Shown: positions 8,012-16,342 of the stretch, piece by piece | Position numbering within the stretch: the stretch's first letter is position 1 | Layout of the letters: every line of letters starts with the position of its first letter | Source: Thalassomonas sp. M1454 | Lineage (GTDB): Bacteria; Pseudomonadota; Gammaproteobacteria; Enterobacterales; Alteromonadaceae | Assembly: GCF_007097525.1 (NCBI RefSeq) | Contig: NZ_VKDD01000002.1 | Location: forward strand, 124,001 to 188,000 | DNA: 64,000 bases | Reading direction: 5' to 3' | The notes under the pieces: generated by a model | Seen by the model: the letters and a program-made list of their open reading frames with translations, nothing else | The model's database searches: none | What the model was told of the DNA's origin: nothing | Made by a program: the position numbers and the translations under genes

Positions 8012-9034
8012 ATGTCTAGCTTAATGATTGACGTACTTGGTACGCTCCTTACCGCCGAAGATCGAGAGGTGATAGCTCACCCTAAAGTTGGTGGTTTAAT
8101 ACTTTTTGCTCGTAACTACGAAAATCCTCAACAACTAATTGAACTTGTTAGACAAATTCGTAACGTTAAACCTAATATCCTTATCGCTGTCGATCAAGAA
8201 GGTGGACGCGTACAACGTTTTCGTGATGGTTTTTCTAAACTTCCTTCCATGGGAAGTATTTATCAACATGCTCAGAGTCAAGCAACTAATACTGCTGTTA
8301 TCCTTGAAAAGGCTAAGTTTTTATCGCAAAAAATGGGCTATTTAATGGCATTGGAAGTTCAATCTGTAGGAATTGATATTAGCTTTGCACCGGTACTTGA
8401 TATCGATGATATTAGCGATGTTATTGGTGATAGAGGGTTTCATAAAGACCCGCAAATAGTTACGTCTTTGGCTGCCAGCTTTATTGATGGAATGCATCAA
8501 GTAGGAATGAAATCAACAGGTAAGCACTTCCCAGGTCATGGCAGTGTTAAAGAAGACTCCCATATAGCAATGCCTGTCGATAACCGAAGCCGAGAATCAA
8601 TTTTTAGCCATGATATGAGTGTGTTCAAAACTCTTATTCAATCCAATCATGTTGATGCCCTCATGCCTGCCCATGTTATTTATCCGCAAGTTGATGATTT
8701 ACCCGTTGGATTCTCTCCATATTGGCTGCAAACCGTTCTTCGCAAAGAGCTAGGTTTTAACGGCGTTATCTTTAGTGATGACTTATCGATGCAAGGAGCA
8801 ACATCTGCTGGAGGTTACGCTGAGCGCTGTGAAGCAGCTTATGATGCCGGCTGTGATATGCTTTTAGTGTGTAACGACCGAGACGGTGCTGTAACGGCAA
8901 TTGAGCAAGCGAATTTAAAGATAAACAAAGCCAGTGAACAACGTGTACAAAATTTACTTTGTCAGAGTAAATTAGATTTTTCACAACTCGCATCTGACCC
9001 TCATTGGCAACAGTGCCAAAACTTACTTTTTTAA
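8012..9034 (+). CDS. nagZ: Beta-N-acetylhexosaminidase NagZ (GH3)
   Basis: A 340-residue cytosolic glycoside hydrolase family 3 enzyme of peptidoglycan recycling; it removes GlcNAc from GlcNAc-anhydroMurNAc-peptides taken up by AmpG. Signatures are DQEGGRVQRF (61-70), the acid/base loop KHFPGHGSVKEDSH (171-184) with the His/Asp pair special to NagZ, and the nucleophile region VIFSDDLSM (252-260, nucleophile Asp 256). Length and single-domain build are those of proteobacterial NagZ. It follows psrA and is followed 24 bases later by a symporter gene in the same direction, so a three-gene transcript is possible. Confidence 0.95.
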   Translation: MSSLMIDVLGTLLTAEDREVIAHPKVGGLILFARNYENPQQLIELVRQIRNVKPNILIAVDQEGGRVQRFRDGFSKLPSMGSIYQHAQSQATNTAVILEKAKFLSQKMGYLMALEVQSVGIDISFAPVLDIDDISDVIGDRGFHKDPQIVTSLAASFIDGMHQVGMKSTGKHFPGHGSVKEDSHIAMPVDNRSRESIFSHDMSVFKTLIQSNHVDALMPAHVIYPQVDDLPVGFSPYWLQTVLRKELGFNGVIFSDDLSMQGATSAGGYAERCEAAYDAGCDMLLVCNDRDGAVTAIEQANLKINKASEQRVQNLLCQSKLDFSQLASDPHWQQCQNLLF

Positions 9035-9058
9035 TAATCTAAATTAGGCGCTACCTAA

Positions 9059-10426
9059 ATGCATAAAAAACAATTTATCTACTTAGCGCCGCTGCTATCT
9101 TTTGCTTTTTACTATTTATTAGCAAGTATGGGGCTTGAATCAAAAGCCGCCATAACAGCAGGTATCACTCTGTTAACTGTGCTTTATTGGGTTACGGAAG
9201 CTGTTCCCATTCCTGCCACTTCACTTATTCCATTTGCGTTATTGCCATTATTTGGCATTGTCGATCATAAATCAGTGTCATCAGCTCTTGGCTCGCACGT
9301 GATCTTGCTATTAATGGGCGCTTTTATGTTATCTAAAGCCCTAGAAAAGAGCCAAGCGCATCAACGCCTTGCTGTTTATATGATTAACCTTGTTGGTGTT
9401 GCAAGCGGTCGTAGATTGGTACTAGGCTTTATGCTTACAGCCAGTATCTTGAGTATGTGGATCTCAAATACAGCCACCGTACTCATTATGTTACCAATGG
9501 CTATCGCAATCTTAGCTCATGTTGATAATCAAAAACTTAAAGTCGCGCTTATTTTAGGTATTGCTTACGCTTCAAGCGTAGGGGGTATAGGCACTCTAAT
9601 TGGTACTCCGCCAAATGTTATTTTTATGGGTATTTATGAAGGCATCACCGGCGTTGAATTTGGCTTTTTAGATTGGATGAAAATAGGCGTGCCTGTGGTA
9701 TTAATTTCGATTCCTATTATGGCCTTTTGGTTAACTCGAAATGTAAGCTTAAATAGTAATATTAATTTACCAGACCCAGGAAAATGGCGAACCGAAGAAA
9801 AGCGCACTCTTACTGTATTTGGCTTAACCGCGCTTGCTTGGATAACACGAAATGACCCTTATGGCGGCTGGAGCGAACTGTTTGACTTACCTTTAGTTGG
9901 TGATAGTAGCGTGGCATTATTTGCCGTGGTATTAATGTTTATTATTCCCAATGGTAAAGGCTCTAGATTACTTGATTGGGATACGGCAAAAACCATCCCT
10001 TGGGGTATGTTGTTATTGTTTGCTGGCGGTATAGCCTTAGCTAAAGGTTTTGTGGCCTCTGGTTTAAGCGATATGCTTGGCTCTTGGTTAACTTCTTTAG
10101 CCGGAATGCCATTATTACTTATGTTATTAACAATTTGTTTAGTAGTCACTTATCTCACCGAAATTACCAGTAATACAGCGACAGCAACATTATTAATGCC
10201 TATCTTAGCTTCAGCAGCTATCGCCTCAGGTTTTGATGCTAAGGTATTTATGATCCCTGCAGCTATGTGTGCTAGTTGTGCATTTATGCTCCCTGTTGCA
10301 ACCGCGCCAAATGCTATTGCTTATGGAACAGGTGAGATTGAGATAAAGGATATGGTGAAAGAGGGGGCTATTTTAAGTGTGTTAGTGTCTTCAATCGTAG
10401 CCATTGTTTGCTATTTATTAATTTAA
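9059..10426 (+). CDS. DASS/SLC13-family sodium:dicarboxylate (or sulfate) symporter
   Basis: A 455-residue polytopic inner-membrane carrier. It has both signature repeats of the divalent anion:Na+ symporter family: SNTAT at 136-140 and 371-375, and the re-entrant loop GIGTLIGTPPN (176-186). These SNT motifs build the sodium and carboxylate sites of VcINDY. The substrate is most likely a C4-dicarboxylate such as succinate; sulfate or citrate are alternatives that sequence alone does not decide. It starts 24 bases after nagZ and ends in a strong terminator. Confidence 0.88.
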   Translation: MHKKQFIYLAPLLSFAFYYLLASMGLESKAAITAGITLLTVLYWVTEAVPIPATSLIPFALLPLFGIVDHKSVSSALGSHVILLLMGAFMLSKALEKSQAHQRLAVYMINLVGVASGRRLVLGFMLTASILSMWISNTATVLIMLPMAIAILAHVDNQKLKVALILGIAYASSVGGIGTLIGTPPNVIFMGIYEGITGVEFGFLDWMKIGVPVVLISIPIMAFWLTRNVSLNSNINLPDPGKWRTEEKRTLTVFGLTALAWITRNDPYGGWSELFDLPLVGDSSVALFAVVLMFIIPNGKGSRLLDWDTAKTIPWGMLLLFAGGIALAKGFVASGLSDMLGSWLTSLAGMPLLLMLLTICLVVTYLTEITSNTATATLLMPILASAAIASGFDAKVFMIPAAMCASCAFMLPVATAPNAIAYGTGEIEIKDMVKEGAILSVLVSSIVAIVCYLLI

Positions 10427-10456
10427 GCTAACCTGTGATTGAGCAGGTTAGCTTTG
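10425..10456. terminator. Bidirectional terminator between convergent genes
   Basis: AAGCTAACCTG (10425-10435) pairs perfectly with CAGGTTAGCTT (10444-10454). The hairpin begins at the symporter stop codon and also serves the convergent membrane protein; the T tract is short on both strands. Confidence 0.65.
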
Positions 10457-10482
10457 GTTATTATTGTAAAAAGCCTAGTAAC

Positions 10483-10911
10483 TTAGCTGAGCCAAGCTGA
10501 GTCTTTTGCTTTAACACTTAAAAAGACTAACAAACAAGCAATCACAATAACCATCAGCGGCATAATTGCACCTCCCGGCCCAAATACTTCCCAAGAGTTC
10601 GAAATAAAATAAGCATGGAACATCTGAATCAATACTGAGAGTAATGAGGTTATGAGTAGGGGCGTTGCTATAGACTTTTTCAAGATTAATGTTAAAGAGC
10701 CTAAAGCGCCAAAAATAACCGCACAAGCAAAGGCTATATTAGCCCATAAAGGTGTTTGTAAATAAAGAGTGCGCTGTGCATCAGGTAAAGCATTGAGTGC
10801 CGCATCGTTCATCACGGGCCCCATAAATAGTGCCATAACTCCCATTAAATTCCATATTAATGCGATAACCGCCACGACAGTAAACCATTTAGGTATGTGA
10901 GTATCATTCAT
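10483..10911 (-). CDS. Small four-helix membrane protein, unknown function
   Basis: A 142-residue protein with four hydrophobic segments (about 10-31, 57-76, 84-104 and 117-135), short loops and no catalytic motif I can recognise. It probably sits in the inner membrane. The start ATG is preceded by AAGG, and that ribosome binding site lies inside the arm of a perfect 10-base inverted repeat, so translation may be controlled by RNA folding. The gene stands alone, convergent with the symporter. Confidence 0.7.
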   Translation of the reverse strand: MNDTHIPKWFTVVAVIALIWNLMGVMALFMGPVMNDAALNALPDAQRTLYLQTPLWANIAFACAVIFGALGSLTLILKKSIATPLLITSLLSVLIQMFHAYFISNSWEVFGPGGAIMPLMVIVIACLLVFLSVKAKDSAWLS

Positions 10912-10915
10912 AATT

Positions 10916-10947
10916 AAACCTTATTTTTTTTATTATTAATAAGGTTT
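10916..10947 (-). promoter_or_regulatory. Leader hairpin covering the ribosome binding site
   Basis: On the minus strand AAACCTTATT and AATAAGGTTT pair perfectly around a 12-base A/T loop. The second arm contains AAGG, the only Shine-Dalgarno candidate for the ATG at 10911. Confidence 0.45.
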
Positions 10948-11038
10948 ACTATAAAAGAGCTTAAGGATTTTGCAAATTGATGAAGTGGTTATTGCGCTAT
11001 TGAAGTGTTTAATAGCGCAAATAAAATATTGGACTAAA

Positions 11039-11283
11039 TGCTACTTATTTAGTTTTTTAAACAAGCTAGTAAGGAATACTAAGGAGAATACTATAAATAG
11101 GGCACTATATACGCCATAAACAACTATCATCCTATTATTGCGCATTGATTAATCTATGCGTATTTACTTATTCAGTTTTTTAAAAAAGCTAGTAAGGAAT
11201 ACTAAGGCGAATACTATAAATAGGGCACTATATACGCCATAAACAACTATCATCCTATTATTGCGCATTGATTAATCTATGCG
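11039..11283. repeat. Two extra tandem copies of the dsbB 3' end (123-base period)
   Basis: Copies at about 11039-11160 and 11161-11283 repeat, with the real dsbB end at 11284-11387, at an exact 123-base step (41 codons). Copies 1 and 2 are nearly identical; dsbB shares the final 48 bases with copy 2 and then differs mainly at silent positions. Each extra copy keeps a frame on the minus strand ending in KKLNK: 11164-11268 encodes 34 residues (MRNNRMIVVYGVYSALFIVF..), and 11041-11145 the matching peptide. Confidence 0.9.
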
Positions 11284-11286
11284 TAT

Positions 11287-11817
11287 TTACTTATTCAGTT
11301 TTTTAAAAAAGCTAGTAAGGAATACTAAGGCGAATACGATAAATAACGCACTGTATACAGCGTACACTACTATCATCCATTGCGGCATCGAGTAACCTAA
11401 AAATGACCATGATATTTCACCACAATCACCAGTGGCTTCAAAAATGCTTGGGATCCATTCATGTAAAGGTAGCCACGATGGAAAGTTTGGTATTATGTCG
11501 CAGGTGTAAAAGAATGAACCGGCATTACTTTGTATTTCTACATGCTCAATAGCAATTAGCAAGCCCCATATCGCGCTAATTCCCCAAATAATGAAAGCTT
11601 CAAACTTTATAATGGTCCATTGTTTAGCGAAATAACCACTCAGTCCAGCAACCATTAAGCCTATGATTGCTACTCGTTGATAAATACACATGATACAAGG
11701 CTCTAAACCCATACCATATTGAAAGTATAAAGCACATAACTCAAGAGCGAATGCTGATGCTGCTAGAAGCAACCAAGATAATGGGTTATCAACAAAAGAG
11801 TTTAAGCGAGACAGCAT
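11287..11817 (-). CDS. dsbB: Disulfide bond formation protein B (DsbB)
   Basis: A 176-residue four-helix inner-membrane protein that reoxidises DsbA and passes electrons to quinone. The periplasmic pairs are present: CIMC (Cys 41 and 44) and Cys 106 / Cys 132 (in FFYTCD and TGDCGE), almost the E. coli spacing (41/44, 104/130). I take ATG at 11817, preceded by GGA at a good distance; a TTG four codons upstream also fits the frame. It follows nhaB on the same strand after a terminator; dsbB-nhaB-fadR is the enterobacterial order too. Its 3' end is the source or target of the tandem repeat downstream. Confidence 0.95.
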   Translation of the reverse strand: MLSRLNSFVDNPLSWLLLAASAFALELCALYFQYGMGLEPCIMCIYQRVAIIGLMVAGLSGYFAKQWTIIKFEAFIIWGISAIWGLLIAIEHVEIQSNAGSFFYTCDIIPNFPSWLPLHEWIPSIFEATGDCGEISWSFLGYSMPQWMIVVYAVYSALFIVFALVFLTSFFKKLNK

Positions 11818-11846
11818 ATAAATTTCCAAAAATAATGATTTAACTA

Positions 11847-11873
11847 TAAAAAAGCGCCCAATTGTGAGCGCTT
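11847..11873 (-). terminator. Intrinsic terminator of nhaB
   Basis: On the minus strand AAGCGC...GCGCTT forms a short GC-rich stem followed by TTTTTATAG. It lies between nhaB and dsbB, making the latter a separate transcript or a read-through product. Confidence 0.65.
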
Positions 11874-11924
11874 GATATTATGGATAGTAATTTGTACTAA
11901 TTCAATACAATTTACGTAATGTTA

Positions 11925-13511
11925 TTAATGACCTGAAGGCGCAGTTGCACTTTCAACACTATGGTGGTTAATAACTCCCATGTCATAAAAAGTATTGGTG
12001 TATTCAACCAATGAACCTGAAGATATCATTACTAAGCCAACAAGAGTTAGTACAATTGTGTAAGGCAGAGCCATCCAAACCATGCTGCCATAAGATAGTC
12101 TAATTAGCGGAGCTAAGGCCGATGTTAGTAAGAATAGAAACGCAGCTTGGCCATTAGGTGTTGCTACCGATGGCAAGTTTGTACCTGTATTAATTGCTAC
12201 CGCTAACATATCAAACTGATCGCGTGTGATGACACCGTCAACAAGTGCTTGCTTAATTTCGGTAATATAAACCGTACCAACAAAAACGTTATCACTCACC
12301 ATAGAGAGTAAACCGTTAGCAATGTAGAAGTAGACTAACTGCATGTCACCTTCTTGTGCTAATACCCAAGTAATCACTGGACCAAATAACGACTGGTCAA
12401 CAATTACCGCAACTACAGAGAAGAATACCGCTAAAAGGGCAGTAAATGGTAAAGCTTCTTCAAACGCATGACCAATTTGATGCTCTTCAATGATGCCTGT
12501 AAATGCAGTAGCAAAGATAATTACGGTTAAACCGATCAAGCCAACTTCAGCAACGTGGAAAGCTAAACCAAGTATTAACCAAACAGCGATGGCTGATTGG
12601 ATCATTAGCTTTGCTTTATCAGCTATAGTGCGTTTAGCGCCTTCTTCACGATCAAATTCAACCAAAATTTGTCGAACATTCTTTGGTAGTGGCGCTCCAT
12701 AGTTAAATACTTTAAATTTTTCAACGAAGAAACAAGTAAGTAAGCCGAAAATAAATACCGGCAGAGTTACCGGAGACATACGAATCGCAAATTCAACAAA
12801 ATCCCAACCAGCTTGTTCACCTATAATTAAGTTTTGTGGCTCACCAACGATTGTCATTACGCCGCCAAGGGCTGTACCAACACCGGCGTGCATTAATAAG
12901 TTACGTAAATAAGCTCTAAAGCCTTCTAAATCTTCACGTGAGTATTCAGGTAATTCGTGATCGCTTGTGTGATCATGGCTAGTTTGTATGTGTTTGCCCG
13001 ATGCAACTTTATGATAAACAGAGTAAAAGCCAACAGCAACGCTGATGATAACGGCTATAACTGTTAGAGCATCTAAGAATGCAGATAAAAATGCACTAAC
13101 AAAACAGAACAATAATGACACTGTGGTTTTAGAGCGTATTTTGGTGATTATTTTAGTAAAGACTAATAACAATAAGCCTTTCATAAAGTAGATACCCGCA
13201 ACCATAAATATCAGCAATAAAAGCACTTGTAAATTTAAGGTTATCTCATGATAGACCTGGTCGGGAGATGTCATGCCGATAGCAACAGCTTCGATGGCTA
13301 AGAGACCACCTGGTTGCAGTGGGTAACACTTTAAAGCCATGGCTAAAGTGAATATAAATTCAATCACCAATGCCCAACCGGCAATATATGGCGAAACAAA
13401 AAAATAGAGTAGAGGATTAATAATAAGGAAAGCAATAATTGCTTGTTTATACCACTTAGGTGCTTGCCCTAAAAAGTTACCAAAAAATGCCGAAGAATAG
13501 GTGGTGTGCAT
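11925..13511 (-). CDS. nhaB: Na+/H+ antiporter NhaB
   Basis: A 528-residue inner-membrane antiporter that expels sodium in exchange for protons. The sequence follows E. coli NhaB from the N-terminal [17 protein letters not shown] through [20 protein letters not shown] and [15 protein letters not shown] to [15 protein letters not shown] and [18 protein letters not shown] near the C-terminus. About a dozen hydrophobic segments are visible; a His- and Asp-rich loop ([16 protein letters not shown], near 175-190) faces the cytoplasm. The gene diverges from fadR, with about 200 bases between them, as in E. coli. It has its own terminator. Confidence 0.96.
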   Translation of the reverse strand: MHTTYSSAFFGNFLGQAPKWYKQAIIAFLIINPLLYFFVSPYIAGWALVIEFIFTLAMALKCYPLQPGGLLAIEAVAIGMTSPDQVYHEITLNLQVLLLLIFMVAGIYFMKGLLLLVFTKIITKIRSKTTVSLLFCFVSAFLSAFLDALTVIAVIISVAVGFYSVYHKVASGKHIQTSHDHTSDHELPEYSREDLEGFRAYLRNLLMHAGVGTALGGVMTIVGEPQNLIIGEQAGWDFVEFAIRMSPVTLPVFIFGLLTCFFVEKFKVFNYGAPLPKNVRQILVEFDREEGAKRTIADKAKLMIQSAIAVWLILGLAFHVAEVGLIGLTVIIFATAFTGIIEEHQIGHAFEEALPFTALLAVFFSVVAVIVDQSLFGPVITWVLAQEGDMQLVYFYIANGLLSMVSDNVFVGTVYITEIKQALVDGVITRDQFDMLAVAINTGTNLPSVATPNGQAAFLFLLTSALAPLIRLSYGSMVWMALPYTIVLTLVGLVMISSGSLVEYTNTFYDMGVINHHSVESATAPSGH

Positions 13512-13629
13512 GAGCGCCTCTCGATGTTAATTTCGAGTAAAATTATTTTTGTGCGCGCATTCTAAGCTAGTATCTAGATTCGGTAAATAGTAACTTGGTC
13601 TAATATATAAATTAATTCGCCGATTAAGC

Positions 13630-13658
13630 TTGACATAATCTGGTACAATCAGTTTATA
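13630..13658 (+). promoter_or_regulatory. Candidate sigma-70 promoter of fadR
   Basis: TTGACA (13630-13635), 17-base spacer, TTTATA (13653-13658). The spacer contains the candidate FadR operator, so bound FadR would block RNA polymerase. Confidence 0.6.
13638..13654. promoter_or_regulatory. Candidate FadR operator
   Basis: ATCTGGTACAATCAGTT agrees with the 17-base enterobacterial FadR consensus (AGCTGGTCCGACNNGTT, from memory) at about 12 positions and is an imperfect palindrome around CTGGT/ATCAG. Its place between the -35 and -10 of fadR argues for autorepression. Confidence 0.5.
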
Positions 13659-13671
13659 TACAAGGTATGCT

Positions 13672-13719
13672 ATGAATAAAGGTCGTCATAAGGCCTGTTT
13701 ATTGGAAATAAAATGGTAA
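13672..13719 (+). CDS. Possible 15-residue leader peptide overlapping the fadR start
   Basis: ATG at 13672 with AAGG seven bases upstream opens a frame reading [15 protein letters not shown] and stops with TAA at 13717-13719, overlapping the fadR ATG (13713) by seven bases in another frame. This layout is typical of translational coupling. It may also be a chance frame; conservation in relatives would decide. Confidence 0.35.
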   Translation: MNKGRHKACLLEIKW

Positions 13720-14423
13720 TAAAAGCACAGAGTCCTGCAGGATTTGCAGAGCAGTATATTGTTGAATCTATTTGGAATGGCGGATTTCCACCTGGTTCTA
13801 TTTTACCTGCAGAACGAGAATTATCAGAATTAATCGGGGTAACAAGAACAACTCTAAGAGAAGTTTTACAACGATTATCTCGCGATGGCTGGTTAACCAT
13901 CCAACATGGTAAGCCAACAAAAGTAAATGATTTTTGGGAAAGTTGTGGTTTAAATATATTAGGTACTTTGGCGCAGTTAGACCAAGAAGGTATTCCTGAT
14001 TTAGTTGAAAACCTGTTGTCAGCAAGAACTAATATAAGTGCTATCTATATACGTGCTGCGATTAAAAACTCTCCGGAAAAAGTTATTGAATTATTAACCG
14101 CTGGCCTTGAAGCAAACGGTGATGGTGTTGACTTTGCTGAAACGGATTATCAATTACATCACGATTTAGCCTTAGCGTCGAAAAACCCTATTTATGTTTT
14201 AGTATTAAATGGCTTTAAAAACTTATATTCACGTTTAGGTGGGTTTTATTTTGCCAATCAAGAAGCTAAGTCACTTACTTTAGATTTCTATAAAGAGTTA
14301 ATCGAACTAGCTAAACAAGGGAAATTCGATGAGTCTGTGTATGCTGTTCGTAAAAACGGCTTACAATCAGCTCAAGTTTGGAACAATTTAAAAGATGACG
14401 TGCTAAAAGAATTAGCTTACTAG
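13713..14423 (+). CDS. fadR: Fatty acid metabolism regulator FadR (GntR family)
   Basis: A 236-residue GntR-type regulator. The N-terminal winged helix is almost identical to E. coli Fad[21 protein letters not shown], then [20 protein letters not shown] in the helix-turn-helix and [13 protein letters not shown] in the wing. The C-terminal all-helical domain binds long-chain acyl-CoA and releases DNA, which derepresses beta-oxidation and lowers unsaturated fatty-acid synthesis. GGA lies before the ATG. A FadR-type box in its own promoter suggests self-control. With psrA 6 kb away, the strain appears to carry two fatty-acid-sensing repressors. Confidence 0.96.
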   Translation: MVIKAQSPAGFAEQYIVESIWNGGFPPGSILPAERELSELIGVTRTTLREVLQRLSRDGWLTIQHGKPTKVNDFWESCGLNILGTLAQLDQEGIPDLVENLLSARTNISAIYIRAAIKNSPEKVIELLTAGLEANGDGVDFAETDYQLHHDLALASKNPIYVLVLNGFKNLYSRLGGFYFANQEAKSLTLDFYKELIELAKQGKFDESVYAVRKNGLQSAQVWNNLKDDVLKELAY

Positions 14424-14498
14424 TCAATAATTTTATTTGTAATAGCACTTTCATTAATCAAATTGCTATTTTAGCAAAATAGTGCTTTATCCCTACCT

Positions 14499-14532
14499 AA
14501 AGTCCGAGTAAAATACTCGGACTTTATTTTTT
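14499..14532 (+). terminator. Strong intrinsic terminator of fadR
   Basis: AAAGTCCGAGTA and TACTCGGACTTT form a perfect 12-base stem with a three-base loop, followed by ATTTTTT. Confidence 0.92.
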
Positions 14533-14577
14533 CAGCTGTTTAATAAATAACAGCTATATTTTGTACCCGAGGAATCT

Positions 14578-14910
14578 ATGGAAACTATCGACAAAATCAA
14601 ACAGCAAATCAGTGAAAACCCAATTTTACTTTTCATGAAGGGCTCACCTAAATTACCTAGCTGTGGTTTTTCTTCACAAGCATCGCAAGCATTAATGTCA
14701 TGTGGCGAAAAATTTGCTTACGTTGATATTTTACAAAACCCAGATATCCGTGCTGAATTACCTAAGTACGCAAATTGGCCAACTTTCCCGCAACTATGGG
14801 TAGATGGTGAATTAGTTGGTGGTTGTGACATCATTATTGAAATGTTCCAACAAGGTGAATTACAGCCTCTTATTACAGAAACTGCAGCTAAATATAGCGA
14901 AGCTGAATAA
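14578..14910 (+). CDS. grxD: Monothiol glutaredoxin Grx4 (CGFS type)
   Basis: A 110-residue CGFS glutaredoxin with the active-site loop PSCGFSSQ (Cys 29), the WPTFPQLWVDGELVGGCD stretch (cis-Pro and GG motifs for glutathione) and the usual length. Proteins of this class carry or transfer [2Fe-2S] clusters with glutathione and BolA partners in the cytosol rather than reduce disulfides. GAGGA precedes the ATG, and a short AGCTGTT/AACAGCT hairpin lies in the leader (14533-14554). It is followed by the peroxiredoxin gene and rnt, echoing the enterobacterial grxD-rnt neighbourhood. Confidence 0.95.
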   Translation: METIDKIKQQISENPILLFMKGSPKLPSCGFSSQASQALMSCGEKFAYVDILQNPDIRAELPKYANWPTFPQLWVDGELVGGCDIIIEMFQQGELQPLITETAAKYSEAE

Positions 14911-14988
14911 AAATTTTTTATTGCCCTTGTTTTTAATAAAAATAGATCAATATCTATTACTAGCTTTAGAAGCAAAGACAGTATTTCA

Positions 14989-15020
14989 ACAAGCTGGTTA
15001 ATATAAATTAGCCAGCTTGT
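14989..15020 (+). other. Long leader hairpin before the peroxiredoxin gene
   Basis: ACAAGCTGG and CCAGCTTGT pair perfectly, and the stem continues inward through TTAA/TTAG. No T tract follows on either strand, so it is not a standard terminator; it could shape or protect the peroxiredoxin leader. Confidence 0.4.
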
Positions 15021-15053
15021 AAAACTTTAAATAATAATTACTTGGAGAAAACC

Positions 15054-15659
15054 ATGAGCGTATTAGTTGGTCGTCCTGCACCAGACTTTACTGCTGCTGC
15101 CGTATTAGGTAGTGGTGAAATTGTTGATAACTTTAACCTTAGCGAAGCTATCAAAGGTAAAAAAGCAGTTATCTTTTTCTACCCATTAGACTTTACTTTC
15201 GTATGTCCATCAGAGCTAATTGCTTTCGATCACCGTATCGACGATTTTAAAAGCCGTGGCGTAGAAGTTATCGGTGTATCAATTGATTCACAATTCTCAC
15301 ATAACGCATGGCGTAACACTCCAGTAAACGAAGGTGGTATCGGTCCTGTTCGTTACCCTCTAGTTGCTGATGTTAAGCACACTATTTGTCAAGCATACGA
15401 CGTTGAACATCCAGAAGCTGGTGTTGCGTTCCGTGGTTCATTCTTAATTGATGAAGCTGGTAACGTACGTCACCAAGTAGTTAACGACTTACCACTAGGT
15501 CGTAATATCGATGAAATGTTACGTATGATCGATGCTCTACAATTCCACGAAGATCACGGTGAAGTTTGTCCTGCTGGTTGGAACAAAGGTGATTCAGGTA
15601 TGACTGCTTCTCCAGACGGTGTTGCTGCATACTTAAGCGATAACGCTGATAACTTATAA
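15054..15659 (+). CDS. Typical 2-Cys peroxiredoxin (AhpC/Prx1 type)
   Basis: A 201-residue thiol peroxidase that reduces H2O2 and organic peroxides. The peroxidatic cysteine is in DFTFVCPSE (Cys 51) and the resolving cysteine in GEVCPAGW (Cys 172); the YF-type C-terminal extension is replaced by AAYLSDNADNL. I use the ATG at 15054 with GGAG in the right place; a TTG four codons earlier is in frame but lies inside the ribosome binding site. Codon use is strongly biased (GTA, GGT, CGT, AAC), as for a highly expressed gene. The protein resembles the eukaryote-like Prx with 2-Cys chemistry rather than AhpC of the ahpCF operon, since no ahpF follows. Confidence 0.93.
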   Translation: MSVLVGRPAPDFTAAAVLGSGEIVDNFNLSEAIKGKKAVIFFYPLDFTFVCPSELIAFDHRIDDFKSRGVEVIGVSIDSQFSHNAWRNTPVNEGGIGPVRYPLVADVKHTICQAYDVEHPEAGVAFRGSFLIDEAGNVRHQVVNDLPLGRNIDEMLRMIDALQFHEDHGEVCPAGWNKGDSGMTASPDGVAAYLSDNADNL

Positions 15660-15684
15660 TTTAAGTTTTCACGGAAATCTTAAA

Positions 15685-15712
15685 AAAAAAGCTGCTTTTG
15701 CAGCTTTTTTTA
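15685..15712 (+). terminator. Intrinsic terminator of the peroxiredoxin gene
   Basis: AAAAAAGCTGC and GCAGCTTTTTT enclose a TTTT loop and run into a T tract. Confidence 0.9.
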
Positions 15713-15857
15713 TTTGCGCTAAACTTTAAATAGGAAGATAATACTGACGCAAAATTATACAGGTAATAATTTTGCTAAATGGATTTTACATTTTAAGTCT
15801 CTTGCCTCTCATACCTTTGTTGGACAAGATTCAAATTATTAACTCACGGATTGAAAC

Positions 15858-16253
15858 ATGAAACTTAGCAAACCGCTTTATGAAAAACTGCCTCTCATCT
15901 ATTTTGTTAGCTCATTAGCTGTATTTTTTAATTATAATTCACTTATTACGAATATAAGTGCCGCAGTAATATTTTTTGTATCTGCTTTAGTTTGGGTTAA
16001 ACGCTCTGATTATCGTCGCCAGACAAGGATCAATCAAACGGTAAATCATTTTCGTTTACCGCAAGTTGTCTATGAATATTACCCTTTCGTTTTTTTAGCA
16101 ATAGCCTTTAGCTTAGTTAAATATTATCCACAACCTTTAGGGTTAGCTATTGCGCTTATCTTAACTCTGATAGCGGTTAAAAATTTATTTGTTAGACATC
16201 AATCGCGCATGAACCCACTTAAGTTTGGTGGCAATCACATTCACAAGTCGTAA
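15858..16253 (+). CDS. Small membrane protein, unknown function
   Basis: A 131-residue protein with four hydrophobic segments in two pairs (about 13-29, 32-46, 74-90 and 93-109), separated by a basic cytoplasmic loop (KRSDYRRQTRINQ) and ending in a basic, His-containing tail. Family not recognised. It is a single gene between the peroxiredoxin terminator and a convergent terminator shared with rnt. Confidence 0.65.
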   Translation: MKLSKPLYEKLPLIYFVSSLAVFFNYNSLITNISAAVIFFVSALVWVKRSDYRRQTRINQTVNHFRLPQVVYEYYPFVFLAIAFSLVKYYPQPLGLAIALILTLIAVKNLFVRHQSRMNPLKFGGNHIHKS

Positions 16254-16278
16254 TGTCAAACAGCTTTCCTGATGACAT

Positions 16279-16315
16279 AAAAAAGGTTAATTAGTCATAC
16301 TAATTAACCTTTTTT
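16279..16315. terminator. Bidirectional terminator between the membrane protein gene and rnt
   Basis: AAAAAAGGTTAATTAG and CTAATTAACCTTTTTT form a perfect 16-base stem with a five-base loop and T runs on both strands. Confidence 0.92.
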
Positions 16316-16342
16316 GACAACTAAATTTAGTTAAAGCTAGGA

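Noticed and set aside
13591-13605. Second FadR-like site TAACTTGGTCTAATA in the nhaB-fadR gap
   Set aside because: Only the left half resembles the consensus; the right half does not match.
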